A DNA stretch of 64,000 bases from Clytia hemisphaerica. Lineage: Eukaryota > Cnidaria > Hydrozoa > Leptothecata > Clytiidae. The stretch covers positions 4,121,015 to 4,185,014 of the forward strand of contig CACVBU010000865.1 in NCBI GenBank assembly GCA_902728285.1. The letters run 5' to 3'. A program made the position numbers and the translations under genes. Shown here piece by piece: positions 22,441 to 34,582 of the stretch (its first letter is position 1; every line of letters starts with the position of its first letter). The notes under the pieces are model-generated. The model was given only the letters and a program-made list of their open reading frames with translations. It did no database searches and was not told where the DNA came from.

Positions 22441-23118
22441 GAACCCCGAAAAGGCGTATACTTGGAAGAAATATTTATCAGCATTCTTGCCAACCTCGTC
22501 CCCGTGTATCCCAGGCTTTATTTACGTTACTGATTGACGCCAGAGAATACCCTGGTGTTGGCTGATGCGAGTTTTGTTTTTTAATTACGTAATCTTTCGC
22601 GTTCGAAAACCAGCCAATGCCAGGGTATTATCTAGCGCTATCAGTAAGAATCAAAAAGCTGATAATACGCAGGGATCGAGGTTGCATTCTTGCGGCTCTT
22701 GTTTATTTTTTCCCTTAAGCTTCGTACACACTTGGAAGAAAATTTATGTAGACAGTGTAGACCGAGTCTCTCAGCTCAGCAAGCAAGCATCCATCCATTT
22801 TTTAGAGGAATTTTTGCACCACACTTTGCCAAGATTATAATTTTATTGCGCTTCCTGTTTCAACACTATTGCTGGCTCCTTAAGGCAGTAAGGTAAGGAA
22901 CAGAGCTCAGAACATTAATTTTCTTTCATTTACAAGGTTACATTTATTGTAAGCACAGGGAATCGAACGAAATCGAAGCTGTAGGTAGCATGATGACATG
23001 AACGACAACCAACCATCCAAAGGTGGCCTAGGTCTGAACTTTTTGGACCGCTAGCTAGGCAATTTTGTACTTAAAAAGCTCCTAGACATGACACAATCTG
23101 GCCTGTGCATGTAAGGGC

Positions 23119-23344
23119 ATACCGTGAGAAAGGGTAACTTGCATCAGTGGAGGCTAACATGGCATAGCCATCAAATGAATGACCTGGCTGGTCATTAAAA
23201 TACACATACGCAGCTCCGCTCGCAGCTCTACTCTACCATTTTTGTTTCGATTTATTTTCGTATTTTAATGACCAGCCGGGCCTTTCATTTGAGGGCTATG
23301 CATGTTAGCCTCTCCACTGATGCAAGTTACCCTTTTTCACGGTA
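23119..23344. mobile_element. 226-bp hairpin element (ATACCGTGA ends)
   Basis: Left arm ATACCGTGAGAAAGGGTAAC ... GGTCATTAAAATAC pairs with GTATTTTAATGACCAG ... GTTACCCTTTTTCACGGTAT over about 90 bp each, leaving a short loop. A partial relative (ACCGTGAAGTCGGGTAACTT) occurs at 24398. Confidence 0.8.
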
Positions 23345-23426
23345 TTCACCGGTATTCCGGCCAGCCATCAGGTTTTGAAAGGTGAAAAATCCATAATTTT
23401 GTTCAGTGTTTGGGCGCCCGGCCAAA

Positions 23427-24260
23427 GGACCCTGCCGACGCACCAGACTTAACGAACACCGGTGTAAAATGAGAATTTTTTTACCACCGGACAATCTCTA
23501 TACCAGACTTAGGGGTTACTCACATATTGATTCTTCCCACAACTAACGTCAAATTGACGCGAAGGGGTGGGTGGGTTAGTTAGAGTATTTGACGCTAAGA
23601 AATTTCACCAGAAATATTGATTTTTAATACGTTTATTCCGTGACAAATGTTACTTTCCATATTTCTTTTCCTCCTTTTACATACCTAAATATTCGTTCAC
23701 TTTGCTATTTTACAGAAATTTTAACCAAAACAAATGGCCCAATGTTTACGTCTCGAGTTCCTTTTGTTCAGACGGTCCGCACGGCCCTTGAATTTCGCCC
23801 AGGGTTTGTCTTTTTTTGAGAAATGCGGCTTTTCTGTTGATTATATGATTATGGAGATAATTAATTCCGGCAACAAGAAATTATCTGCCTGAGCAAGCCG
23901 TAGCGAAATTAAAGATGGCTGACGACGAAACAACGATGAAAGTGAAGGAGAAAATTTTCATCGATTTTTGATAATTTTTGAACTTTGACGTTAAGAGGTG
24001 GGGGTGGGGGGTTTTCAAATTAGCGTCAATTTGACGTTAGTCGTGGGAAGAATCGATATGTGAGTGACCCCTTAAGGAAATCGGATGTCCGGTCACCGGT
24101 GTCGGTGTTTCTTGATTTTTTGTTTCATAAATGTCCAGCGTCCAAAATTCCCTGTATGCAACACCGGACTGACACCGGACTTATTGCGTCCGGTGTAGCG
24201 AAAGGATACTTTTTGCCACCGGACAAATACACCGGACAGTCCGGTGCGTCGGCAGGGTCC
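23427..24260. mobile_element. CACCGGAC element with nested MITE
   Basis: Perfect 18-bp inverted ends GGACCCTGCCGACGCACC / GGTGCGTCGGCAGGGTCC enclose reiterated CACCGGAC / GTCCGGTG words on both sides of an inserted element (23511-24073). Confidence 0.8.
23511..24073. mobile_element. Nested MITE with about 50-bp ends
   Basis: The left end AGGGGTTACTCACATATTGA ... is matched by ... TCGATATGTGAGTGACCCCT on the right, and the match continues through the GTCAATTTGACGTTAGT region. No coding capacity. A second interrupted copy lies at about 24760-26000. Confidence 0.8.
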
Positions 24261-24436
24261 TGCGACCAAAAGAAATTGCTATTTTTGCCTTTAATATGCA
24301 GTGTGACACTGTGTTGTTGTTTGATTTCTACCAAACTATTCTAACTTGGGGGTCCTCGACAAAAACTTTTGAATTCTTTATCCGCATTGGTAGTACCGTG
24401 AAGTCGGGTAACTTGCATCAGTAGAGGGAAACTTAG

Positions 24437-24745
24437 GCTTATCAAATCACTTTCTTCGTAACTTATAAGAGTGTGCCTAAATTCACTTTTATCGAATCGC
24501 TTTCTTTGTAACTTTTGAGAATGTTTCTAAGCTCTTATTTATCGAATCACCTTCTTCTTCGTAACTTTTGAGCGTGTTTCTAAGTTCTCTTTTATCAAAC
24601 CGCTTTATTTGTTTCGTAACTTTTAAGAGTGTTTCTAAGTTTACTTTTATCAAATCGCTCTCTCCGTTACTTTTAGGAGTGTCTTTATGATTAGGTTTAT
24701 CAAATCACTTTCTTCGTAACTTTTAAGAGTGTGTCTAGATTTTTC
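24437..24745. repeat. Minisatellite, about 55-bp unit, five to six copies
   Basis: The unit TTATC(A/G)AATC(A/G)C(T)TTCTTCGTAAC TTTTGAGAGTGTTTCTAAG recurs at 24439, 24498, 24541, 24594, 24649 and 24701, with spacing of 43-59 bp. Confidence 0.75.
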
Positions 24746-24759
24746 ATTCCATGCCAAAT

Positions 24760-26000
24760 ATTACTTCTCGCCATGTTTCTGTTTAATCGGTTCGTCTGTT
24801 TTGAAAACCAAAACAAACGACCCAATGTTTGTGTTTTTCTTGTTTGACGGCCCGACGGCCCTTGAATTTTTGTAGATGGCCGTTCTTTCTGTCGCTACCT
24901 TAATTCCCTTAATTTTTGCGCCTTTAATTTTCACGCAGCTCGTAAAATAGAACACTCGCGCATTCTTTAATTTTTGCGCATCTTGCAATTTCTGGGATTT
25001 TTTCTGAGTGTTTTTGACAATTTTAAATGAGTTTTACTCACTTTCAGTGTGTATTCAAACTAGGATTTACATTGCAGAGGCATATTTACCATGAATCGAG
25101 GTCCCATTTTATTAATAAAGTCCTAAGATAATAATAATACTAATAATAAAACATATTTATTGTGGCTGGCCATGGAATAATTTTCAAACTTTTAGGCAGT
25201 TTGAAAATTGTCTCACCCAGGGCCCACTTTGGGGGAAGGGGACAAGAATGGTACAGAGTAACAAGAACAGGAACGAGAAAAAAGGAACAGGATAAGAAAT
25301 ATAACAACACGGTTTGATTAGTTGAGGAAGTGCTTTTTAATTGAATTTCTGAACTGGAATATTGATTTGGTAGTTTTGATTTCAGTTGGGAGGTCATTCC
25401 ATAATAAAGAGCCAGAATTAATAAATGTTCGATCAGTGAAACGAGTCTTAGATAAAGGCACCACAACATTGTTTTCAGCAGCAAACCTTGTTCTCTGCTA
25501 CTGACGAGATTCACCTCGTTACAGAGGTAGCTCGGTGCAATTTTGTGAATGCCTTTGAACATCATAATGGCTTTGTTTGATGAGATTCTTTGATGAGATT
25601 TCTACACGTTCAGAACGATTACTAGTTTGCGCACCCTTTAATTTTCGCCTGGCCAAGTGCGCGAAAATAGGCCTATTTCGTACGCCTTTTATTTTCGCGC
25701 ACGTATTCTGCGCGGAAATAAAAGGGGCGCGAGAATTAATGGAATTAAGGTAAGAGATAATTAATTACGGGAATTTTGTGAACAAGTTTAGAAATTATCT
25801 CTGTACCTTTTTTTCAAATATAAACTATATATGCGAGCCGTAGTGAAAATCAAGATGGCTGACAAAACAGCAATGAAGGCAGTTTTTCATCAATTTTCAG
25901 GGATTTCAAGTGACATCTTAGGGTGTGGGTGGGTGGGTCAGATTTTAAAATGTCAATTGACGTTTTTCTAACCTAAAATCGATTTGTGAGTGACCCCTTA
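24760..26000. mobile_element. Second copy of the nested MITE, interrupted by a LINE
   Basis: Words matching 23690-23850 (AACCAAAACAAA(T/C)G(G/A)CCCAATG, GACGGCCCTTGAATTT) occur at 24805-24870. Words matching 23870-24073 (GATAATTAATT, AAGATGGCTGAC, GTGAGTGACCCCTTA) occur at 25757-26000. Between them lie the LINE fragment and a short AATTTTCGCGC-type repeat (about 25640-25740). Confidence 0.6.
25125..25600 (-). mobile_element. 5'-truncated non-LTR retrotransposon 3' end
   Basis: The minus strand encodes MFKGIHKIAPSYLCNEV then, one base out of frame, ENNVVVPLSKTRFTDRTF followed by LWNDLPTEIK and KKHFLN-stop. This is the classic C-terminal end of an L2/CR1-type ORF2 (GxxxWN(D/S)LP). The 3' tail runs into (ATT)n at 25150-25128, as expected for such LINEs. 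The frameshift and the truncation near 25600 mark it as dead. Confidence 0.8.
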
Positions 26001-26305
26001 GCAACAGGGTGCTCGCCCATAGTTAGTTACAGGGGTTTGTGCAAAAAAACAAACATAGAAAGTTTTCCAAATCCCCTATTACGATTGAACCAATAAAAAA
26101 CAAAACTTTTCCATGTTTTCCTTTTTTGCACCAATCCTTCAAAATGAAAATATTTAAGATTTAATGTTCTTCTTTTATTCAATGATTTTTTACGGCACTT
26201 TGTTGACAATCTAACTCTCACTTCAATTTCCCGCTTTCTTCAGTCAATTGAAGATGAGAATAAACCTAAGCCTTAGGATCACGGGTTGAAACAAATATAT
26301 GAAGG

Positions 26306-27505
26306 GTGGGATTTTACAGCCGCCCGTTGTGCAAGGCACTGAGAGGCCACAGGTACCAAAAAGAAGGGCCGTGTGAAATGCAGCAATCTCATTGGTGGAA
26401 ATTTGATAAACAACTGCGAAGGAGCACCAGGAAGCAATCAGTAGAAGAGACCACTTTCGTTTTTGTTGCAGATTTTGATATAAACTTCTCTCACATGGAT
26501 TACTTGTCAATGTGTTGTGTCAACTTGTCAGCATTGTATTGTTGTAAAGGGAAAGATAAAAGAGGTAAGGCTAGCCTAGTTTCTAATCCTGATGTCCGAG
26601 TTTAAGCTTAGACTGTTGGGACAGTGTCTTTCTATTGTTATGTTATGCTGATATAAGCAAAAAATGTTTTTCTTTTCCTCTTTCTGGCCAATCTTGCTCC
26701 ACATCAATCCAATGCGAAAAAGCTTGTAAATTAAAATTGATGAGTACAGTAAGCAAACAATATCACTCTTATTTAAAAACAAAACCTTTAAGCTAAAGTC
26801 CCGCAAAAGCAGGACAAAAATCAGTAGAAAATCTTTCAAATTCAGTATGTGAATAGAGCAGTAAAAAATACAACTTTTCTATTTTTCTTTTTTTTGCAAA
26901 AGTTCTAGGAATTAAAATAAAGGTATAATGATAATTGAATACTATCCACTGATGATCCGCGGCACTATTGTAAAGCTAGAATCGCTTCACGTACTCTTCG
27001 CTTGAGAAAATGATTGACAGATTAAAGTTTTTCACTCTTCTGGGAGCTTGCAGGCGTTCTGCGAGCATTCTCGGCTCAATCCTCGGACCGCGCTAAAAAT
27101 GGTGGACTTGATATTGATAAATGCTGTCTTAGAGCTTTAGAGCTAGCCTGATTGTGCCGATAAGGGGGAGCGGGAGAGGGTGCACCGCAGGGGTAGAAAT
27201 AAACCGCGGGAGAGGGGGTCCAATAGAGACCTTTTCACCTTTGGGCTTTGACAGCTTGGTAAAATCGGTGTGTTTTGCTTTTGATACAAATTAGCTCTCA
27301 TATTCTTTTTACACCCCCTGACAGCTGACAAATTAGGCTAGGCTATACTTACCTCTTTTTTCTATTCCAACAATAAAATGCTTACATAGTTGACACATAA
27401 TACACATTGACAGAAGTATTCCCCATGCAATTTTTTTTTGCAGATCCGGATTTCTGGCTATTTCAATACGTTTGCGGTTGGATTCCAGGATTGTGCGACT
27501 TTTGA
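26306..27505 (+). CDS. Hypothetical small two-exon ORF, Cys-rich C-terminus
   Basis: An open frame from 26306 runs to a donor at 26564/26565 (GTAAGG) and continues after an acceptor (TTTTTTTTTGCAG) at 27444 to TGA 27503-27505, giving 106 aa. The downstream part reads CCVNLSALYCCKGKDKRDPD, then FWLFQYVCGWIPGLCDF. An acceptor-like CAG at 26469-26471 suggests the first exon may really begin at 26472, with upstream exons elsewhere. Not recognised, and possibly chance. The intron carries an AAAGGTTTTG MITE. Confidence 0.2.
26612..26791 (+). mobile_element. AAAGGTTTTG-family MITE (left-truncated)
   Basis: It matches the complete copy at 35878-36110 from GGACAGTGTCTTTC through GACCAATCTTGC-type and GATGAGTA words to TTTAAAAACAAAACCTTTA. 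The left terminus is missing. Confidence 0.75.
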
Positions 27506-30500
27506 AGAATGGAGACCGACCAACCGACCGACTAAGATTGAGTTTTTGAAGCGAAATTAACCTAGCTTTTTTGTTGTTTATTAATTATTATCTTCAAATA
27601 TATATTAATTATATTCAGGCATATTAGAAATTCAATCTTAAAAGTTTAAAGTAAAACAGCCCCAGCTCAAAATGCTTAGAAAAATCCCTGGGTTTGAGGG
27701 ATTCTTTGACGTGAAGGTTTTGAACCATCTAGCTCTGAGTTATTGTAAAAAATCTGTTTCAGCTACATTAGCAAGCCTGGAGAAGAAGAAGGAAAGAACT
27801 TATATACAACCAACAAATTCAGGAAATTGAGAGAGGGACTTTCACACTGCATTGATTTTTTGTGCTACTGGAGGACCCTCCTGCAAAATTTCAATATTTT
27901 TGAATAAACTTTCTGAGAAAATCTCAGAGAAGCAAGGTTGCATGAAGAGTGTCGTGATCTCCGAGATTCAACAAGATTTCCTTCATCTAAATCCAATCAG
28001 TTGTTACTTGTCTGAGAGGTGAACTTGTGAGTGGCACATTTACCCTGGACCAAGTAACACTGAAAGATGAAAAGGCTGAATGAAGCCTTGCCAAATTTTC
28101 ACGAGTGAGGTTAAGAGGTGTCTGTTAGAAATATTTTTATTTATTTGAAGGGATAATCAGATAGTTGCCAAGATTGAGATATTTCACTACTGAACAGTCT
28201 ACAGGAAATAATGCTTACGATACGCATTTATACTAAGACCACAGAGTATATTTTGACCTCTTAATATACTAAGATATTTGACTCGTATAATAAAGTTGTA
28301 GTTATATAAGAGGTTGTAGTATGCTTAGAGATTAATGTCTTAAAATACCACGACAATTTTCTTAGCAAAATAAACTTTGTGAGAGGTAATTTAGAAGTCT
28401 TTTTATTAATTTAGAATTACCTCTAATCAATCGTACAGGTCCTTTTTGCAAATGATTTTACTGCAGTCTAAGATATTTGGGATAGAGATATTTCAATCTT
28501 GTTCAATCAACAGGTTAACCAAGAGCAAAGAGTTTGTTCCAGTAGACCCGTTCTTTATGCTGCGAACCCTCCATATTAATAGTCCCCTACCAGCGTCTTT
28601 TAATGAGTTGCACCTAATTAATTGGTCATTAAGAAACAAACAAAAAGTAAGAAATTTTCAGGAAACGGTGAATTCATAGGTTTAAGGAGGCTCTTTCCTA
28701 AAAGAATAAAAATTTGTTCAGGGGTACTTTTCATTGTTGAGGGACCTCTGAATGTACGTTATGTATGTGAATTGATGTTATAATGAGTTATGTCTTTTAG
28801 TATACTCAGATAATATGGCAAGGTCTTACTGTATGCTACGGTTAAACACGACCGATCTTATTATAAATTGATAGGTATTTTGGACAGGGGTCATGCATAT
28901 ACTTATGATTACTAAATGCAAAATCTAAACTCTGAAATACTCCCACCACTCTTCTGCAGTTAGTACCCAAAGCAAAGTACTTACTGTATTTGGTGGTCAA
29001 AAATCGAATATTACCCCTATTGTAATTAAGCATTTCGTGCCTCTGATACTCTTTTGTTTCCACATGGAAAGAAATCGCTACCCAATTTTTCTGGCTGTAA
29101 ATGACTCTGAAATAGGTCATAAACTAATAACACAGATAAAACATATTTTGTGCTTTGGTATATTTAAAAAATCTTATGGTTTAGAGCTCAAAGAGCTCAT
29201 GCAATCCTTTCATAGATAAAGATGTTTCTTGGAATAATGAAAACGAAAGTAAAAAAAGTATTTTTCAGTGCTAGTAAAAGGAAAAGCAGGATGGCGACAA
29301 ACATAACATAAAAGAATAGGGTAAAAGATATTAAGAAGTAAATAAGTGTGGCTATGGGGGAGAGGCTCGCAAGGTGTGTCCTTAAAAAGTAACCTAGAAA
29401 TTAAAAATTCATGTCAATATTGTCATTCAATAATTAATGAATTTTTCAAGGAAGAATTTGAATAATTATTAGTGAAAAATAGCTGATAGTGAATAGTTAC
29501 ATAGACTGATTCCATGGCGATGTCATTTGTTGCTAGGCCCAAACAGCACTCTGATGTTTGACCACTGCTTTATACCTATAATGTGATATATTCATCATGT
29601 AAATTATTTGAAAAAAGATCCCCTATAGACTTTTTCCCCACGTACATGTTTTTCTTTTTATAAGCTTAACGTTTATAAGCAAATGAAGGCTCAGATTTGC
29701 AGATTTTCTAAGCATAACATTAGCATATATGTCAGCCTGAAATATTTTTCAAGTCATTTATTTTTTTCTGATCAAAAAGGTTTAGAAGTGGTCTTAAACA
29801 AAGAGACATTCGAGTGATAGCTTAATTTCACTGCTCCTAAAATCTGAACGCTGTTTGAGTCAAATCTTTACAAAATTTACAAGGTTTTACAAAACTTGGT
29901 TCGTGGCGAATTATAAACATTATATAATTCATAAGGATATAATAAGCATACGCTATAACTGGATTATTTGAAAGCTTTAAGCATACACGAGCCTGGCCAA
30001 GGGGTAGACACTTGTTTATAAAAAAACATGTAACAACTGTATTGGCTGGATTTTAATTCCTCTTTGAAAATCCTTAACCTCAGTCAAACTTAATTTCCAC
30101 GTTTAAATATTTCGTGGTGAAATATTCGTTGTTTTCTTTTTTTCATATCAGCCAAGCTGAATCATTTGAGGCGTGCGACAGCATACGCACGTACAAATTA
30201 ATTACAAACTAAGTACAAATTACTAAAGAAGCTTCAAAATTGAAAAATTGACTGTGGCTCACACAGGTAGAGTTGGGTTTTTTGGATTTATAGCTCACTT
30301 CTTTCTCTTACCAAGTTTATATTTTCTTTATTCAGGATCGATCAAAAAAGTGAGGCAATCGAATCCATTATAATCGCTAGCAGTACATCATTAAAAAAAC
30401 GGGACGTTCACTTTACGGTGAGAAATTATTGATTTTTATTTTCTTAAAAAAGTGTCCATTGCAGTTTTTTTAATGTTTTTGAAGTCAATCAGTGATTAAT

Positions 30501-30600
30501 TTTCGCCTGTATCATTTGGTTGAAGAAATATTTTTTGGAGACCTTGTCACGATGATGGTCTGAGATTCACTGATATAAAAATGATAATCATACCATAACT
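27506..30600. other. Long AT-rich region, no supported gene
   Basis: I find no recognisable domain, RNA gene or complete transposon. Short open frames (for example 28446-28679) show no family resemblance. Some may be UTR of a gene whose coding part is not visible. Confidence 0.4.
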
Positions 30601-30641
30601 TTACCAGTATTTGATTCAACGCTTTTACTTCAATCAGTTTT

Positions 30642-30800
30642 GGACCTATCTGGGGGTCCTATAGATTAACCTTTGGCTGTCAGTTTGTCCGGTACCAGCT
30701 TTTCTCCAGACTGTCTGATTAGTTTTTACTGATTTTTGCACAAAAATGCAAAAAACTTTAATACACTTTATGTGAGCCTATTTCTGGTGAAAAAAATTTC
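30642..30800. repeat. GGACCTACC-family repeat fragment
   Basis: It opens GGACCTATCTGGGGGTCC and continues through TTTGTCCGGTACCAGCTTTT and CTGATTTTTGCACAAA, homologous to 15514 onward but without a microsatellite at the GTTCG position. Confidence 0.55.
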
Positions 30801-30879
30801 AGATTTGAATTGCTAGTAAAATTGCTGAAAAACCAGTACTCAAGATTTTTGACATTATTTTTGTTCTGGTTCTTATTCT

Positions 30880-31050
30880 TTATTCTGATTTAGTTTTGAC
30901 CGCAATAGCTTGAATTCTGTGGATTCTGATTGAAATACTTTCTGGCTGAACTTTACCTTTTGATATTTTTTGATGACGCCAAGTCCAGTGAAGTAGACTA
31001 GGAGCACTTGACAAGGTTTTTGAAATAAAAATTTTGAAAGAAAGGCGAAT
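30880..31050 (-). pseudogene. Paralogue of the 51774 coding patch, ATG lost
   Basis: The minus strand encodes SSAPSLLHWTWRHQKISKGK followed by VQPES, matching SNAPSLLHWAQRHQKLLESK and VQAEV at 51774-51884. The similarity extends upstream (TTTCAAAAA), but the ATG is deleted here. Origin unknown. Confidence 0.45.
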
Positions 31051-31139
31051 TAACAAAAAGCCACTTGGAGTTGAATAATATAATGAAGGATAAAAAACCA
31101 ACATGAAGAACCGATTTTTAATGACCTAGTTTTAAATAA

Positions 31140-31640
31140 AAATTTAATAAAAATCCATTTTATATCTTCCAAAAACATCTACAGTCAAAGTCATAATATT
31201 TCATTTGAAAAGGGGAATTCTCTGCACCACATATGATTTTTGAGTGCCATAAATAAAAAACTTTGGTTTGCCGTCAGCCGACCAACTTTTCTCTAAACTT
31301 GCTGACCTAAAAACTTTTATTGCTATTTCAACAAAGAGAATTTTTTTTCTCAAGAATTACAAAATGTAGACAAAAATTCCATGAATGACCAAAATTAAAA
31401 TAATTTCTGACCGACTGACCCACCCCCAAAGTCTAGGGTCAGGTGACGGGAAACCAAGAATCTTTTAAGTCCAGCCTAAGTTTCCTCTGGAATGTGGAGT
31501 TTTAACTCTGATTTTTAACACGAGACTCGAGTAGTAGAACCTTAAGTTCTGAGTATAAAAAAGCTCAAAATTGTTCCCATGAGCCTGAACTTCTTTTGGT
31601 GTTTTTTGTATCCTCTAGGGGTCAGGTTTTAAGAAAAAAA
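31140..31640. repeat. Decayed relative of the 20189 foldback
   Basis: Shared words include CAAAGTCATAATATTT, AGAGTTTTAACTCTGA-like GTTTTAACTCTGATTTTTAA, CACGAGACT and CCTTAAGTTCTGAG. Arms are incomplete. Confidence 0.4.
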
Positions 31641-31711
31641 TAGTTTCATCACACTTTACAAGCTGTTTTCCTGTTTTTAATTTTTTCCACGGGTTTTACA
31701 GCTAAAAATTC

Positions 31712-32668
31712 GTCCCGTACGCGACAAAATTGTAACAATGTTAACAGCCTCTCAATTTGTAGAGAAAATTGTAATTCAGAACCAAATAACTTTTGGGAAA
31801 TCTTCACTAACCTTTTGACTTTCAGAAAAACTTAACTTTTTCATTCTAAAATAGGTGTATCAGAGTTTATGGGGGTATCTGTAGTATACACTATTGTACG
31901 TGAATAGGGGAAAAATCACTCTTTAACCCTCAATAACTTTCATTTATACTTAAACTTAAAAAATCTTGGATATTTTAAAGAAGCAATAATATGGTGTAGA
32001 TTTATCAATCAATCAATGCAAAATATTTGGTCAAAATAGAATTTTCTAGTTAAATTCAAGGATTTTCAAATTTTGTCGCGTACGGGACAAATGGAAATCC
32101 TAATTTTGTCCCGTATGCGACACACAAAGTGTGAAATATTCCGAAAAAGAAAAATACGTATGGTAAAATTTTAGTGCATTTTGATACATACATAAGAGTG
32201 ACTTCAGGGAATACAAAACATTTTTTGTACTTATTACTGATTTTGAGTATTTCACTCTGTCACGTACGGGACAAGTGTAATTTTTTTCAGCATGAGGAGC
32301 GTCTCAGTACAAATTTGGTTAACAAAAGATTTCTTTTCAGATAAAAGTGTCTGAAAAGTATGACACATACATAGGTAGTAACCTGAAAGAAAAAAAAAAC
32401 AAATTTTGGGCAGATTTTTTTTCCTCATTGATATTTTGAAGCAGTGTAATTGGAGTTGTCGCGTACGGGACAAAAAATTAGTCTGCTACGATAAAGGCGC
32501 ATAGGCCTTTACAAACTGAAAATATGAGATAAAATTTTGTTTCTGAGTTAATTCTTAATAGTATGCTGACAGAAAAATGCATAGCAGGATATGTACATTT
32601 GTCAGGAAAGGTGCATTGAACGTTTAAAAACTACATATATTGCTAAACCACGTCGCGTACGGGACAAA
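31712..32668. mobile_element. Element with six TTTGTCCCGTACGCGACA motifs
   Basis: The near-palindromic motif GTCCCGTACGCGAC occurs at 31712 and 32109 in one orientation and at 32075, 32259, 32458 and 32652 in the other. The first and last copies are inverted relative to each other, so they could be terminal inverted repeats of a 957-bp element. No ORF larger than about 75 codons lies within. Confidence 0.5.
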
Positions 32669-33078
32669 TTTTGAGCAAAATCCAAAAAAAATTCCCATTA
32701 AAGATAATCACCTGGAATTTTTTTTGCTTGTTCCAGCAAAACAACCCCATTACACTAATTTTTGGCCAAAAAAAGTTAACTAATCTCACAGCGAGCTCAA
32801 ATAATCTGGAAAACCGTGTAATTTTTCATTTTGGAACATTTTTGCGCAAATCACCCCACTACTGAACCCCTCCTAAATATCTAGTGAAATAAAGTAGAAG
32901 TACTAATTAAATTAAATTAAAAACGATTCTCGCCCGAACTAACTTGATTATAAAATCAGGCAAACTGTTTTACTTTCAGCCGAAACAAGAGCTCAAAGAA
33001 CTGTATATACTGGGACAATGCATATTGCTTCATCTTGTCTACCAAAAAGCCCAAAGTGGAACCTATGCTAATTATAGA

Positions 33079-34582
33079 GGTCCCCCCAGCGGACCCAAAT
33101 TTCACGCATTCACGCAAAAATTTTTCGCAATTCACGCATTCACGCAAGTTTTTCTCGAAATTCACGCAAACCCAATTTTTTGGGAAATCGGTGAAATTTT
33201 CGGAAAAAATCGGGGAAAATGTCAAAAATAGAGGTCTTGCACATTTACGTAATTTACGTAATTTCCGCCACTATGGGGTAAAACGTTCGATTTGCATAAA
33301 AAAGTATGACAAGGCTGTGCTCGAGATATCATTCGACCGGATCTGGTCATGCACTTGAGAAAAACTTAACTTAGTAATGATTTTTTCCTGTAGACCTGAC
33401 TATAAAACACCGTGTTTGGTAGCGTCATAAGAAGCCCCCGAATAGAAAGCGTTACGTAATTTTTCAACTTTAATGCCATCATGCAAAATATTTGATTCTT
33501 CTAACTTGTCACGATCGTTTGGAAAAGGTGAAGCTTCTGCAGTTAACGTATCGCGATAGTAAGTGAAAAGATATGCGCCGCAGGCGAATTTTTGTACAAA
33601 AAATAGCTTAAACATTATCAAAAATAGGTCAAAACTCGAGTATGACACCATGATGCTTACTAGCTCAGGGGTAAGGAGGCGCAACCATGGTTTACTCAAA
33701 GAGGAAATTTTTGCATTTCTGTCACTCGCGTTTGGCTAAAAATGCTCTCTTTAACACCATTGAAAAAGAATGTAGTCTAAATTCGTTAGAGGCAAGGTAC
33801 GATCGCTTGATAGCTTGTAAAATGAGGTAAAATAATGAACATTTGTTGCGAACAAAGCGATCAAAAAAATTTAAAAAGAAAGGTTTTAATCAGGGCTCGC
33901 GAATTAATTTCCTAACGTGGAGTGGTCGAAAACATAGTGACTAAGGAGGCGCAACCATGTTTTGCGCCGACAGGAGAAAATTTCTATGTTAGCCCTCTGA
34001 TGTGCTTAAATACGACTCCATTTCGGAATTTTGCCCAGAAATCAGGTTATCGAAAGTCTTCATCATGGGTAAAAATTTCTTTGAAATAAGTTTCTTTTTA
34101 TTTGCAAAAACGTGGTGAAGTCATGGCCGCCTCCTGCCCCAAGTGGCTCTGGCCCTGGCTGGCCCTGGCCCTGGCCCTGAATCACTCATCATGCATAACC
34201 ATGCTTTTATCTTAAACAAACACTTTCAAGAGGGAAAATTAGAGTTATTTAAGATTCGGGACATGTTTGGCCCGAGCGAAAAAATCTGGAAATTTAAGGT
34301 GTCTAGATTGCTAGAAAGCGCATCTAAATCATGAATCGTTTCATAAAATAGAGAATTTGAAAGTTGCTGATTTTTTTGTGCACCTTCACCTGGCATCCCT
34401 TGAATTTGGGATAGGTGCGCACCTTGGGGTTTTCTACAAACTGTGAAAAGGAAAAATTCACGCGTTCACGCAATAGAAATATGGATTTTCACGTTCACGC
34501 AAGTTTTTTCTATTCACGCATTCACGCATTCACGCAACCAAAAAAGCCCATTCACGCATTCACGTAAACCGCTGGGGGGGCC
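33079..34582. mobile_element. 1.5-kb element with TTCACGCA subterminal repeats
   Basis: The ends GGTCCCCCCAGCGG / CCGCTGGGGGGGCC enclose repeated TTCACGCATTCACGCAA blocks on both flanks (33099-33170 and 34455-34567). The interior has ORF scraps and two GGAGGCGCAACCATG motifs (33675, 33944) also found, reversed, inside the 61690-62513 element. It is therefore a deletion derivative related internally to that element although the ends differ. Flanking ATTATA may be a target duplication. Confidence 0.7.

Noticed and set aside
25322..25504. Plus-strand 60-aa ORF
   Set aside because: It is the antisense of the clear LINE ORF2 C-terminus on the minus strand.
31712..34582. CRISPR-like array from regularly repeated motifs
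   Set aside because: Spacing is irregular, orientation alternates, and the DNA is clearly eukaryotic; the repeats are transposon-internal motifs.
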